Positions 50,523 through 61,260 of a DNA stretch of 64,000 nt are shown here, one piece after another. The position numbers and the translations under genes are program-made. Origin of the DNA: Avena insularis. Lineage: Eukaryota > Streptophyta > Magnoliopsida > Poales > Poaceae. Within the stretch, counting starts at the first letter, position 1. Each line of letters starts with the position of its first letter. Location: contig CM042697.1 in NCBI GenBank assembly GCA_023614405.1, positions 463,742,744 to 463,806,743 of the forward strand, written 5' to 3'. The notes under the pieces were generated by a model, which did no database searches, was not told the origin of the DNA, and was given only the letters and a program-made list of their open reading frames with translations.

Positions 50523-53500
50523 TGTAGAGTTCCCAACCTTTAATAAGGTAGAGATCCCTGTGTTTATAATGCTAGTCCTTGGATCAATAGCTAGCATCCA
50601 CAGTTAAGATGTAATATCAAGACAAAGGTCATAATACAACTTTATAACCAGGAATAAAATAAATTATTACATCTTACATAGCTCATTTGGCTATCACATT
50701 ACATTGCAGCAGAATAACTATAAAGCATGGGGTCCTTCATCTTCAAAGTGCCATAGGCAATCATGTTGGTTGTAGACTTGTAATCCTATTCAACAAACTT
50801 CACTAACATTAAACAAACCTGCAACATAATAAGTTGCAGCCACAAGGGTCAATACATTTGAATTGTATTGGCAAGTTTCACTACTATGTAGAAATAAGGG
50901 GATCCTATCATTACATGCATATTTGGCTAAGTAGGGTTTAGGCTCATTTGCAGAAAGCAATATAGTTTTATCCTATCTTTTCAAAATAGTTTTGATCTTT
51001 CGTGAAATCTTTCTGAACTTCTTGGAAAACTCCAAGTGCTTCAAATCCCTTGTTGTCACCATCAAGTTTTACTTTGAGAAATTGGAATGTCGAGATCTTC
51101 CATAGCTTCAGGCCTTAGTACTTAGAATTTTTGATCTTCTGCAGAAGTTGTACACTTTACCCACATGACACAATCTCATCTTGATGCCACCAGTGGCCGC
51201 TGGATAAGTACTCACCAAAATGGAGTACTGGCAGATTGAGAATGTGACAAAGTCTTTCCATAGAAGTCCTCCCAATACACAATGCTAGCTTGTCATCCAG
51301 GCACCAATGTAGGGTTTCAAGTTCCCTTACACAATTCTAGTTAACCTGAAGATGCCAATGCATGGGTCTTCCACTATGTACTTGACTAAGCCAGAGCCCA
51401 TTTAGCATGTGGCTGTACACGGAAGCCACTTTACGAGAAACATGTTCAATCTCTAAGTCCCTAGGTGGTTTTCTTCTAGTGCACATACAAAAAGAGATAG
51501 CCATATAAACATGGTTCATTTTGTTGCCACCTTGTCCAAAACTTGAGTATCCTTGTCCACCCAGGTGGTTCATTGAGTACTTGTTTTATTATATAAAACA
51601 TGTATCTTTTCAACTCTTCATATAATCATAACATGTATCCCATCCCAATATATAGCAGGGCTAATCATACTACAACAACATTGTTTCCAGTAAGGGATAT
51701 ATAAGGGTATCCTATTAGGATTTAGCATAGCATAAAATATAGTTAACCTTTCCATGCATGTTATAAAATCCACTAAGTGTACCGAAAATAGTAGGACTTG
51801 GATGATAGTGTCACTTGCCTTTTTAGTTGAGAATGTTGGTTCACTTCTTGATCTTTTAAATATCACACTCTTCTAATTCCACTACAATTCAATCAAGCAA
51901 ACACAAATTCAACTAGCATTCCAACCAATTTATCACACATAAAATAATAGAAACAAGGTCATGCATGCAAGCATGCAAAAGATAGTTTTATTTGCAAAAG
52001 TGGTTTCTACTAGGCTCTAAACATTATAAAGTTCAAAGTGGTCATTTTCTGAAGTGGTAAAACCATTTGCAAAAGGTTTTATCTATAAACCATTTTTAAA
52101 TCAAATCAATATTTTATGTGGTTGAAAATGCTTTTAGCAAAGCAATATTATTTTAAAGGGTTCACCAAATATATTTTTAATTCTCAAAACTTAGTGTTTA
52201 GGGTCAGAAGGTTTGAATCAAATCATTTCCCAAAGGTTTTACTCAAAAATCATTTCTAAAACAAAATCAATATTTTTATTTGACTAGAAATGTGCTAATT
52301 CAAATATTTATTCCTAAACTTCACAAAATACATTTTTAAATCCTTAAGTTGGTTCCTAGGGTCAGTAGGTTCACAACAATCCATTTTGCAAAGAATTCAC
52401 ATTAAAATTATATCTAGAACAATTTTTATATTCATAATAAGCCTACACATGTTTCTGCAATTTCAACGAATTTTCCAGAAGCAAATCATTAAACAAAATG
52501 CATGGTTGCAAAGTACTTGTCTTGCTGAATCCATTGATATAAAATTTGCAAAATTGGACGTGTAGAATTAAAGTTATGAATTTTACAAGTTTGCAAATCA
52601 AATAGAACATTTTTCTGTTTTTAATCCAGAGTCTAGCCACGTGTCTTAACCTCATTGGGAGATACCGCTTCGTTCGGATCGAGCTCTGTGGGCTGTTAGA
52701 TCTAAAGTGTATCACACGGCTCAGATCGCACTATACCCTTTCGATAAGTTATTCTATCTAAGCCACTGGATGACGATCTAACGGTTCACAGGGGTTTGAC
52801 CATCCACTGGCGGCACTGGGCGGCAGCGACTGGCGGCGCACGCTCTGTCCGAGGTGGTCCGGCCGTTCTAGGAAGCGAGAGAAGAGGAGGAGAGGCTTAC
52901 CGTGATCGCAGAGACGCTATGATGCTCAAGGTTCTAGTCGTTGGGCAGGGGGCGCACAGGGACGGGAGTAATTGCTCGTCGGAGTTGCTGCGAGCGGCGG
53001 GTGTCTCTGGAGGTTGTCGGGGGCGAGGCTGCAGGTCACTATAAGGCAAGTTAGGGGCACGGTTAGACGCAGGCGAGCGTGGGGAGTGTAGGAGTATCAT
53101 CGGGAAGGAGAGGGGAGGACGGTGCTTACGGGGATACTTCGCCGGAGACGAGACAGACGCGGCGGTGCTCAGGTGATGACGAAGCCGACGATTTAGAGCG
53201 CGCGCGAGCGAGTGGAGCACACGGGCAGATGCGCACGGATGTGAGGATCAAGCTTGCGTGCTCTAGGAGGCGAGGGGCGGCTGTGGTTCGCCGGAATTGG
53301 CCAGGGAACCTCGTCGGAGCAGAAGGTTTTGAGCTCGCGATTGGAGCAGCCCGGTGGCAGAGAGGAGGCGGTGTTTGAGGGGAAAGAGAGAGGGGAGAGG
53401 GGCGCTTAATCGAGCGTGGTCGCATGAGGGATTAACTCAGCCATTTACGCGAATTCAACGCCGGAGTTACTGGCAGAAACGGCGAGACGACGTGGTCGCG

Positions 53501-54436
53501 AGGCTGATGATGCCTAGCTGGCGGTGGGGTTCGTCTGTCTGTGAGGGAGAGAGAGTGTGAGTGGGGTCCATTTGTCTGCGACTCAGCGGGTTGATCACTC
53601 AGTGAAAAATGTTTCACGCGTGGGGTTTAGTTGGGCTTGCTGTGGGCTGGGCAAATGTTAGGGCCATTGTTTGTTTCATTTTTTTATACTGAAGCTTTTT
53701 CCTTTTTCTATTTGAATTTCTATTTTTATTTTCAATCAAATAATTCAAAAACCAAATGAATTCAAACCTTTGACAAACTTTGTGTAGATTTTAATTCTAT
53801 TTAACAACACAAATCAAAGTCCAAAACAAAATAATTTTTATTCTTTTTAGGATCCATTAATAATTAAATAAAATAGACCTTAGTCATTAATTCAAATAGG
53901 ATTTAATTTATTTAAAAACTCTATTTGAAATCTTAAATAATATCCAAACCATTTCAGTAGGTTTTATTTGAATAAATAAAACACTTGGAAAACTTATTTA
54001 AAATAAATTATCAAGTTTTAGTGTTTATTTAAAATGGAAAAGCCTTTACTTTAATAAAATTGGATACTAATAAATCCTCATTATTTTATTTAATTAAACC
54101 TTTACTCTTTTTATCAAATAGAAATATTTTATTTCAAAAGCTTGGCCAAGATTTAATTTGGCTCTATAAAATAATCCTTATTTATATTTCTACCTTTGCT
54201 TTATAAAACCATATCTTTTATTTAAAGATCCAAAAATAGTAATTCCAACTATCATAACTTTATTTATTATTTGTTTATCTTTTTAAATCCCTTTAGGATT
54301 TTATTTGACCAAAATAGGTTTTTATGTTTCCAATTGGAATCAAAAAGTTTCTTCTCACCCTAAAAATCAACAATTGTTTATTTTGTTTATTTATTTTTTC
54401 ACATTTCAAAATTTGGAAATTTTTTGGGATGTGACA
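50523..54436 (-). repeat. Gypsy-C 3' LTR (3914 bp)
   Basis: Starts TGTAGAGTTCCC and ends GGGATGTGACA. AT-rich on the right (53690-54430) and GC-rich at 52790-53560 with minus-strand donor-like ACG/GTAAGC and CCC/GTAAGC. Frames in the GC-rich part are unsupported. Confidence 0.93.
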
Positions 54437-54625
54437 GGCTACCACCCTTAAAATAAATCTCATCCCGAGATTTGGGAAGGCTACAGTTACAAGTTGACTT
54501 GAAGACAACTAGGGTACTACCACCCTTAAAATAAATCTTATAGGATTACATTGATGGTTCACTTGACTATGGGTTCAACACTTGATATCCAGACAAGGAA
54601 TCCTTATTTGACTCAACGGAGTTAT
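54437..54625 (-). promoter_or_regulatory. Gypsy-C 3' untranslated region with duplicated polypurine tract
   Basis: CTACCACCCTTAAAATAAAT occurs at 54439 and again at 54517, so the minus-strand purine-rich AAGGGTGGTAG is present twice, 78 bp apart. The copy beside the LTR (54439) should be the working polypurine tract. Confidence 0.7.
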
Positions 54626-55723
54626 CTAGTTCCTGACATCCACTTCTTCTATCTCTTCAAAGTTTCCATCCATGTCAATGTGGTTCACATGTCCTTTCTG
54701 GGTCACATTGGAGTCATTTCCATTGGCTCTTCTAGCATCCTTTTTCTTTTTCTTCTCAGGACAGTCTGATGCATAGTGTCCAAGTTCCTTGCAGTTATAG
54801 CACTGCAACTGGCTAATGTCTTTGTTCCTAAAAGTGTCATGTTGGTTCTTACCAAGGTCATCTCCATTGTCAGTATCATTCTCATTTTTATCACTTCCAT
54901 TGTTGTTGTGGTGATACTGATGTGGTTCAGAATCTTCATTGCTCTTTTTAAATGAATGCTTCTTTTTTGATGATCCTGAGTGATTCTTGAGTTTATGCTT
55001 CCTCTTTCTGTTCTCAACTTGATTCATCTTGTTTTCCAATATAGTGGCTTTGTCACAGAGTGATTGATAAGTTGGGACATAGGCAACAGCTAGCTGCAGG
55101 TTCAACTCATCATTAAGTCCTTCAAGAATTTTTTCTTTTCTCTTAGCATCTGTATCAACTTCATCCGGTGCATAGCGTGCCAGATTGTTGAATTCTTCAA
55201 TATACTCAGCCACACTGAGGTGACGCTGTTTCAGATTGTGAAACTCCTTTTTCTTCAAGTACATCACTCCAGGTGAAATGTGAGTTGTTCTGAATCCATC
55301 CTCAAAAATAGCCCAAGTTACATCTTCAAGGGGGGTGGTGATCTGAAAGTTGTCCCACCATGTTGCTGCTGGTCCTTCAAGCAGAAATGCTGCAAACCTA
55401 ACTTTTTCTTCACCGGTGCAGCCAACAGTCACTAAGTCCTTATTAACCGAACGTAACCAGTCATTGGCTTCCATTGGATCATTTGTTCCAGAGAACCTTG
55501 CAGGCCTAAGTTTCAGAAACTTGGTGAGCATATCAAGTGCTGCAGGATTATTCTGATTGTTGTTGTTGTTATTGTTGTTGTTGTTTTTGTTGTTGTTGTT
55601 GTTGTTCTGATTCTGTATGAATATGGTCATCTCCTGCATCAACTGTGTCTGAGCTGCCAACATCTGTTGTATCTCAGGGGGAATGTTGTTGTTTTGGTTG
55701 GGGTTGGCACGACGGGGAGGCAT
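54626..55723 (-). CDS. Gypsy-C gag
   Basis: Intact 365-residue frame from [10 protein letters not shown], related along its length to the gag part of Gypsy-B. It has an Asn-rich tract (residues about 40-57), capsid text ([40 protein letters not shown]) and zinc knuckle CYNCKELGHYASDC. The frame stops (EEVDVRN) at the point where Gypsy-B continues into protease, so the deletion removes pol cleanly. The start follows TATCAAACCAACAG directly, another AG/ATG junction. It could form particles if expressed. Confidence 0.93.
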   Translation of the reverse strand: MPPRRANPNQNNNIPPEIQQMLAAQTQLMQEMTIFIQNQNNNNNNKNNNNNNNNNNQNNPAALDMLTKFLKLRPARFSGTNDPMEANDWLRSVNKDLVTVGCTGEEKVRFAAFLLEGPAATWWDNFQITTPLEDVTWAIFEDGFRTTHISPGVMYLKKKEFHNLKQRHLSVAEYIEEFNNLARYAPDEVDTDAKRKEKILEGLNDELNLQLAVAYVPTYQSLCDKATILENKMNQVENRKRKHKLKNHSGSSKKKHSFKKSNEDSEPHQYHHNNNGSDKNENDTDNGDDLGKNQHDTFRNKDISQLQCYNCKELGHYASDCPEKKKKKDARRANGNDSNVTQKGHVNHIDMDGNFEEIEEVDVRN

Positions 55724-55725
55724 CT

Positions 55726-56234
55726 GTTGGTTTGATAGAGATAAGTAATGTTGGATAGGTCTAAAGAGGTTCTAACACACCACCCAAAACAATCAAGTTC
55801 AATCAAACAATCAAGCAATCAACAAGCAACTATTCACTTAACAACTTATGAGCTTAACTCATGAGTTGAAGGAAACAACAAGTTTTCTTGAAATAATTAA
55901 CTTAGTATAGTCATACCTCATAGGTCAATATGATCCATACACTAACATGATATCAATGTTTTTGTTAGGCAATCTAATGTCTCTTGGTTCTCACTTGTAG
56001 TCCTTAGTGATGTCTAAGTTGAAGTCCTTGGTGAAACTAAAGTTGAAGTCATTGGTCACGGTGAAGGCTTTGTCCATCAAGTTGAAAAGGAAGAGATGTA
56101 GAATCAAAACCAAAAAGGTTGAGGAAAGAGTTTACAAGATTATTTGTAAATAAGTTTTCGGAACAAATATAACTCCTATTTTTCTAAGGGGTTTTGTCCA
56201 ATCCTAGGTTTACAATCCTACAGGCAACACAGTG
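55726..56234 (-). other. Gypsy-C untranslated region between primer site and gag
   Basis: About 500 bp on the minus strand with no supported frame. In Gypsy-A and Gypsy-B the extra ORFs occupy the corresponding place, so here they have been lost or never existed. Pyrimidine-rich text precedes the gag ATG. Confidence 0.6.
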
Positions 56235-56246
56235 CTCTGATACCAT
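56235..56246 (-). promoter_or_regulatory. Gypsy-C primer binding site (initiator Met-tRNA)
   Basis: Minus strand TGGTATCAGAGC just inside the 5' LTR boundary (GCTCTGATACCA on the plus strand). Confidence 0.95.
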
Positions 56247-56247
56247 C

Positions 56248-59200
56248 TATAGAGTTCCCAACCTTTAATAAGGTAGAGATACCTGTGTTTACAATGCTAG
56301 TCCCTGGATCAATAGCTAGCATCCACAGTTAAGATGTAATATCAAGAAACAAAGGTCATAATACAACTTTATAACCAGGAATAAAATAAATTATTACATC
56401 TTACATAGCTCATTTGGCTATCACATTACATTGCAGCAGAATAACTATAAAGCATGGGGTCCTTCATCTTCAAAGTGCCACAGGCAATCATGTTGGTTGT
56501 AGACTTGTAATCCTATTCAACAAACTTCACTAACATTAAACAAACCTGCAACATAATAAGTTGCATCCACAAGGGTCAATACATTTGAATTGTATTGGCA
56601 AGTTTCACTACTATGTAGAAATAAGTGGATCCTATCATTACATGTATATTTGGCTAAGTAGGGTTTAGGCTCATTTGCAGAAAGCAATATAGTTTTATCC
56701 TATCTTTTCAAAATAGTTTTGATCTTTTGTCAAATCTTTCTGAACTTCTTGGAAAACTCCATGTGCTTCAAATCCTTTGTTGTCACCATCAAGTTTTACT
56801 TTGAGAAATTGGAATGTCGAGATCTTCCATAGCTTCAGGCCTTAGTTGCTCAGTATTGTCCATAACCGGGGACAAGGCTAAGTACTTAGAATTTTTGATC
56901 TTCTGCAGAAGTTGTACACTTTACCCACATGACACAATCTCATCTTGATGCCACCAGTGGCCGCTGGATAAGTACTCACCAAAATGGGTACTGGCAGATT
57001 GAGAATGTGACAAAGTCTTTCCATAGAAGTCCTCCCAATACACAATGCTAGCTTGTCATCCAGGCACCAATGTAGGGTTTCAAGTTCCCTTACACAATTC
57101 TAGTTAACCTGAAGATGCCAATGCATGGGTCTTCCACTATGTAGTTGACTAAGCCAGAGCCCATTTAGCATGTGGCTGTACACGGAAGCCACTGTACGAG
57201 AAACATGTTCAATCTCTAAGTCCCTGGGTGGTTTTCTTCTAGTGCACATACAAAAAGAGATAGCCATATAAACATGGTTCCTTTTGTTGCCACCTTGTCA
57301 AAAACTTGAGTATCCTTGTCCACCCAGGTGGTTCGTTGAGTACTTGTTTTATTATATAAAACATATATCTTTTCAACTCTTCATATAATCATAACATGTA
57401 TCCCATCCCAATATATAGCAGGGCTAAGCATACTACAACTACATTGTTTCCACTAAGGGATATATAAGGGTATCCTATTAGGATTTAGCATAGCATAAAA
57501 TATAGTAAACCTTTCCATGCATGTTATAAAATCCACTAAGTGTAATGAAAATAGTAGGACTTGGATGATAGTGTCACTTGCCTTTTTAGTAGAGAATGTT
57601 GGTTCACTTATTGATCTTGTAAATATCACACTCTTCTAATTCCACTACAATTCAATCAAGCAAACACAAATTCAACTAGCATTCCAACCAATTTATCACA
57701 CATAAAATAATAGAAACAAGGTCATGCATGCAAGCATGCACAAGATAGTTTTATTTGAAAAAGTGGTTTCTACTAGGCTCTAAACATTATAAAGTTCAAA
57801 GTGGTCATTTTCCAAAGTGGTAAAACCATCTGGAAAAGGTTTTATCTATAAACCATTTTTAAATCAAATCAATATTTTATGTGGTTGAAAATGCTTTTAG
57901 CAAAGCAATATTATTTTAAAGGGTTCACCAAATATATTTTTAATTCTCAAAACTTGGTGTTTAGGGTCAGAAGGTTTGAATCAAATCATTTCCCAAAGGT
58001 TTTACTCAAAAATCATTTCTAAAACAAAATCAATATTTTTATTTGACTAGAAATGTGCTAATTCAAATATTTATTCCTAAACTTCACAAAATACATTTTT
58101 AAATCCTTAAGTGGGTTCCTAGGGTCACTAGGTTCACAACAATACATTTTGCAAAGAATTCACATTAAAATTATATCTAGAACAATTTTTATATTCATAA
58201 TAAGCCTACACATGTTTCTGCAATTTCAACCAATTTTCCAGAAGCAAATCATTAAACAAAATGCATGGTTGCAAAGTAATTGTCTTGCTGAATCCATTGA
58301 TATAAAATTTGCAAAATTTGGACGTGTAGAATTAAAGTTATGAATTTTACAAGTTTGCAAATCAAATAGAATAGTTTTTTGTTTTTAATCCAGAGTTTAG
58401 CCACGTGTCTTAACCTCATTGGGCGATACCGATTCGTTCGGATCGAGCTCTGTGGGCTGTTAGATCTAAAGTGTATCGCACGGCTCAGATCGCACTATAC
58501 CCTTTCGATAAGTTATTCCATCTAAGCCACTAGATGACGATCTAACGGTTCACAGGGGTTTGACAATCCATCGCGAGCGCTGCGGCGGCGATCATGATGC
58601 ACACTCATGCGAGGTGGTCCGGCCGTTCTAGGAAGCGAGAGAAGAGGAGGAGAGGCTTACCGTGATCGCAGAGACGCTACGATGCTCAAGGTGCTAGTCG
58701 TTGGGCAGGGGGCGCACAGGGACGGGAGTAATCGCTCGTCGGAGTTGCTGCGAGCGGCGGGTGTCTCTGGAGGTCGTAGGGGGCGAGGCTGCAGGTCACT
58801 ATAAGGCAAGTTAGGGGCACGGTTAGACGCAGGCGAGTGTGGGGAGTACAGGAGTATCATCGGGAAGGAGAGGGGAGGACGGTGCTTACGGGGATACTTC
58901 GCCGGAGACGAGACAAACGCGGCTGTGCTCAGGTGATGACGAAGTCGACGATTCAGAGCGCGCGCGAGTGAGTGGAGCACACGGGCAGATGCGCACGGAT
59001 CTGAGGAGCAAGCTTGCGTGCTCTGGGAGGCGAGGGGCGGCTCTGGTTTGCCGGAATTGGCCAAGGAACCTCGTCGGAGCAGAAGGTTTCGAGCTCGCGA
59101 TTGGAGCAGCCCGGTGGCAGAGAGGAGGCGGTGTTTGAGGGGAAAGAGAGAGGGGAGAGGGGCGCTTAATCGAGCATGGTCGCAGGCGGGATTAACTCAG

Positions 59201-60202
59201 CCATTTACGCGAATTCAACTGCGGAGTTACTGGCAGAAACGACAAGACGACGTGGTCGCGAGGTTGATGATGCCTAGCTGGCGGTAGGGTCCGTATGTCT
59301 GTGAGGGAGAGAGAGTGTGAGTGGGGTCCATTTGTCTGCGACTTAGCGGGTTGATCACTCAGTGAAAAACGTTTCACGCGTGGGGTTTAGTTGGGCTTGC
59401 TGTGGGCTGGACTGGGCCTGTTAGCTGGGCTGCTGTTTGTTTCATTTTTTTATACTGAAGCTTTTTCCTTTTTCTATTTGAATTTCTGTTTTGATTTTCA
59501 ATCAAATAATTCAAACACCAAATGAATTCAAACCTTTGCCAAACTTTGTGTAGATTTTAATTCTGTTTAACAACACAAATCAAAGTCCAAAACAAAATAA
59601 TTTTTATTCTTTTTAGGATCCATTAATAATTAAATAAAATAGACCTTAGTCATTAATTCAAATAGGATTTAATTTATTTAAAAACTCTATTTGAAATCTT
59701 AAATAATATCCAAACCATTTCAGTAGGTTTTATTTGAATAAATAAAACACTTGGAAAACTTATTTAAAATAAATTATCAAGTTTTAGTGTTTATTTAAAA
59801 TGGAAAAGCCTTTACTTTAATAAAATTGGATACTAATAAATCCTCATTATTTTATTTAATTAAACCTTTACTCTTTTTATCAAATAGAAATATTTTATTT
59901 CAAAAGCTTGGCCAAGATTTAATTTGGCTCTATAAAATAATCCTTATTTATATTTCTACCTTTGCTTTATAAAACCATATCTTTTATTTAAAGATCCAAA
60001 AATAGTAATTCCAACTATCATAACTTTATTTATTATTTGTTTATCTTTTTAAATCCCTTTAGGATTTTATTTGACCAAAATAGGTTTTTATGTTTCCAAT
60101 TGGAATCAAAAAGTTTCTTCTCACCCTAAAAATCAACAATTGTTTATTTTGTTTATTTATTTTTTCACATTTCAAAATTTGGAATTTTTTTGGGATGTGA
60201 TA
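56248..60202 (-). repeat. Gypsy-C 5' LTR (3955 bp)
   Basis: Begins TATAGAGTTCCC (TG changed to TA) and ends GATGTGATA (CA changed to TA). Carries about 37 bp absent from the 3' LTR near 56848. Minus-strand donor-like sites lie at 58889 (CCC/GTAAGC) and 58660 (ACG/GTAAGC), and an acceptor-like ATTATGTTGCAG near 56546, matching the arrangement in Gypsy-B. Confidence 0.93.
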
Positions 60203-60284
60203 GTCTTCTTCTTCATCGCAGACGCCTTACTATGATCATTCCTGTGATGACCCACCAGCTTGGAGTCACTACCCGTGCTATTGA
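60203..60284 (+). pseudogene. Athila-A ORF1 C-terminal end, right of Gypsy-C
   Basis: Joined to the codons before 50522, this gives SSSSQTPYYDHSCDDPPAWS and ends with TGA at 60282-60284. It is the expected Athila ORF1 tail and confirms that Gypsy-C inserted inside the gene. Confidence 0.75.
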
Positions 60285-60304
60285 GCCCCACTTAGGCCAA
60301 AAGC

Positions 60305-60322
60305 CTAAGCTTGGGGGGAGGT
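60305..60322 (+). promoter_or_regulatory. Athila-A polypurine tract
   Basis: AAGCTTGGGGGGAGG is the characteristic Athila purine tract, just after the ORF1-like stop. Confidence 0.8.
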
Positions 60323-61260
60323 ATACCGACATCACACTCCTATATATATCATGTTTGGTCGGATCTTTGTATATCCATTGTTTTTGCTTTCTTTTTGGTT
60401 CTTGTTGCTTCTTCCTCAAAAACACAAAAATACCAAAAATATTTTCGTTGTTTCTCTTTGTTTTTTTCTTTGCCTTTTGGTTTTGGTTTGCCCTAAAAGA
60501 GAAAAATCCAAAAAGATTTTTCTTCCTTTGCTTCTTGTTTGGTTTTCTTTTGCTTTGTTTGGTTTTTCTTCGTTTGCTTGTTTCTAATAAATCGAAAACA
60601 CCAAAAATATTTGTTGTTCTTATTTGGTTTTGTGAGTTCTTTGCAGGGTTTAGCCGTCCTCAGTGGATTTTGGTTTCATGTTAATTATTCAAGTCACACA
60701 AGTGAAGGGCAATAATGAAGATTAAGACAACTCGAGGAGTGGTAAGAGGCTAGTAATGAACTCTATTTGTTTCATTTTTGTACATATACTCATCATTGTG
60801 AGCATGCTTAGCCTGTTTGTGTAAGGTGTATGTCATTATGGATGCTTAGTAGTTTTTGCTTATCTATGATTAGCTCCAGCTTGCTAATAGTTTGTAGCAT
60901 GTCATATGAATGTTTGCTTGCATTGTTTTATTCATACTTTGGTATGATATTGTGGTATCCTCCTCTGACTGTTCATGTGAATCGACTTGGCACATGCTCA
61001 CGCATGCATATGACTAATCAATAGTAAGTAAGTCTCGATGATTTATTTTTCCTTAGAGTTCTTGTATCACTTTCATGCCATAATTAGTCCGGTTTTGTTG
61101 CAAGCATGATTATGACAGTTATTGCTCTCTCGTTTGTCGCTCCCTCTCTATTTCTAGTGTTCACTTGCATGAGTATGTGCTCTACCTGTGCTTCCAACTC
61201 CCCAAAACCATTATTGCCAGCTGTGTCCACTATACCTACCTATAGGCATCATTTGCTACT
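60323..61260 (+). other. Athila-A 3' noncoding region
   Basis: T-rich sequence with repeated CAAAAATA-type words. The frame 60190-60684 is a low-complexity Phe/Leu-rich translation and is rejected as a gene. The Athila-A 3' LTR is expected further right, after Gypsy-D. Confidence 0.6.

Larger units (their letters stand above)
50523..60202 (-). mobile_element. Gypsy-C: gag-only long-LTR gypsy element (TR-GAG type)
   Basis: LTRs at 50523-54436 and 56248-60202 with GTCTT target duplications (50518-50522 and 60203-60207). The 1.8 kb interior has only a primer site, gag and polypurine tracts, all on the minus strand. There is no protease, reverse transcriptase or integrase, so it must borrow these. 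Gag is closely related to Gypsy-B gag. It interrupts the end of the Athila-A ORF1-like gene, whose frame rejoins across the insertion. Confidence 0.95.

Noticed and set aside
52796..53617. GC-rich frames in the Gypsy-C LTR, also at 58607-59377
   Set aside because: Same reasons: opposing frames, no family resemblance, explained by GC composition.
60190..60684. Hydrophobic 164-residue frame suggesting a membrane protein
   Set aside because: T-rich low-complexity sequence in the Athila 3' noncoding region; it also starts inside the ORF1 tail and Gypsy-C junction.
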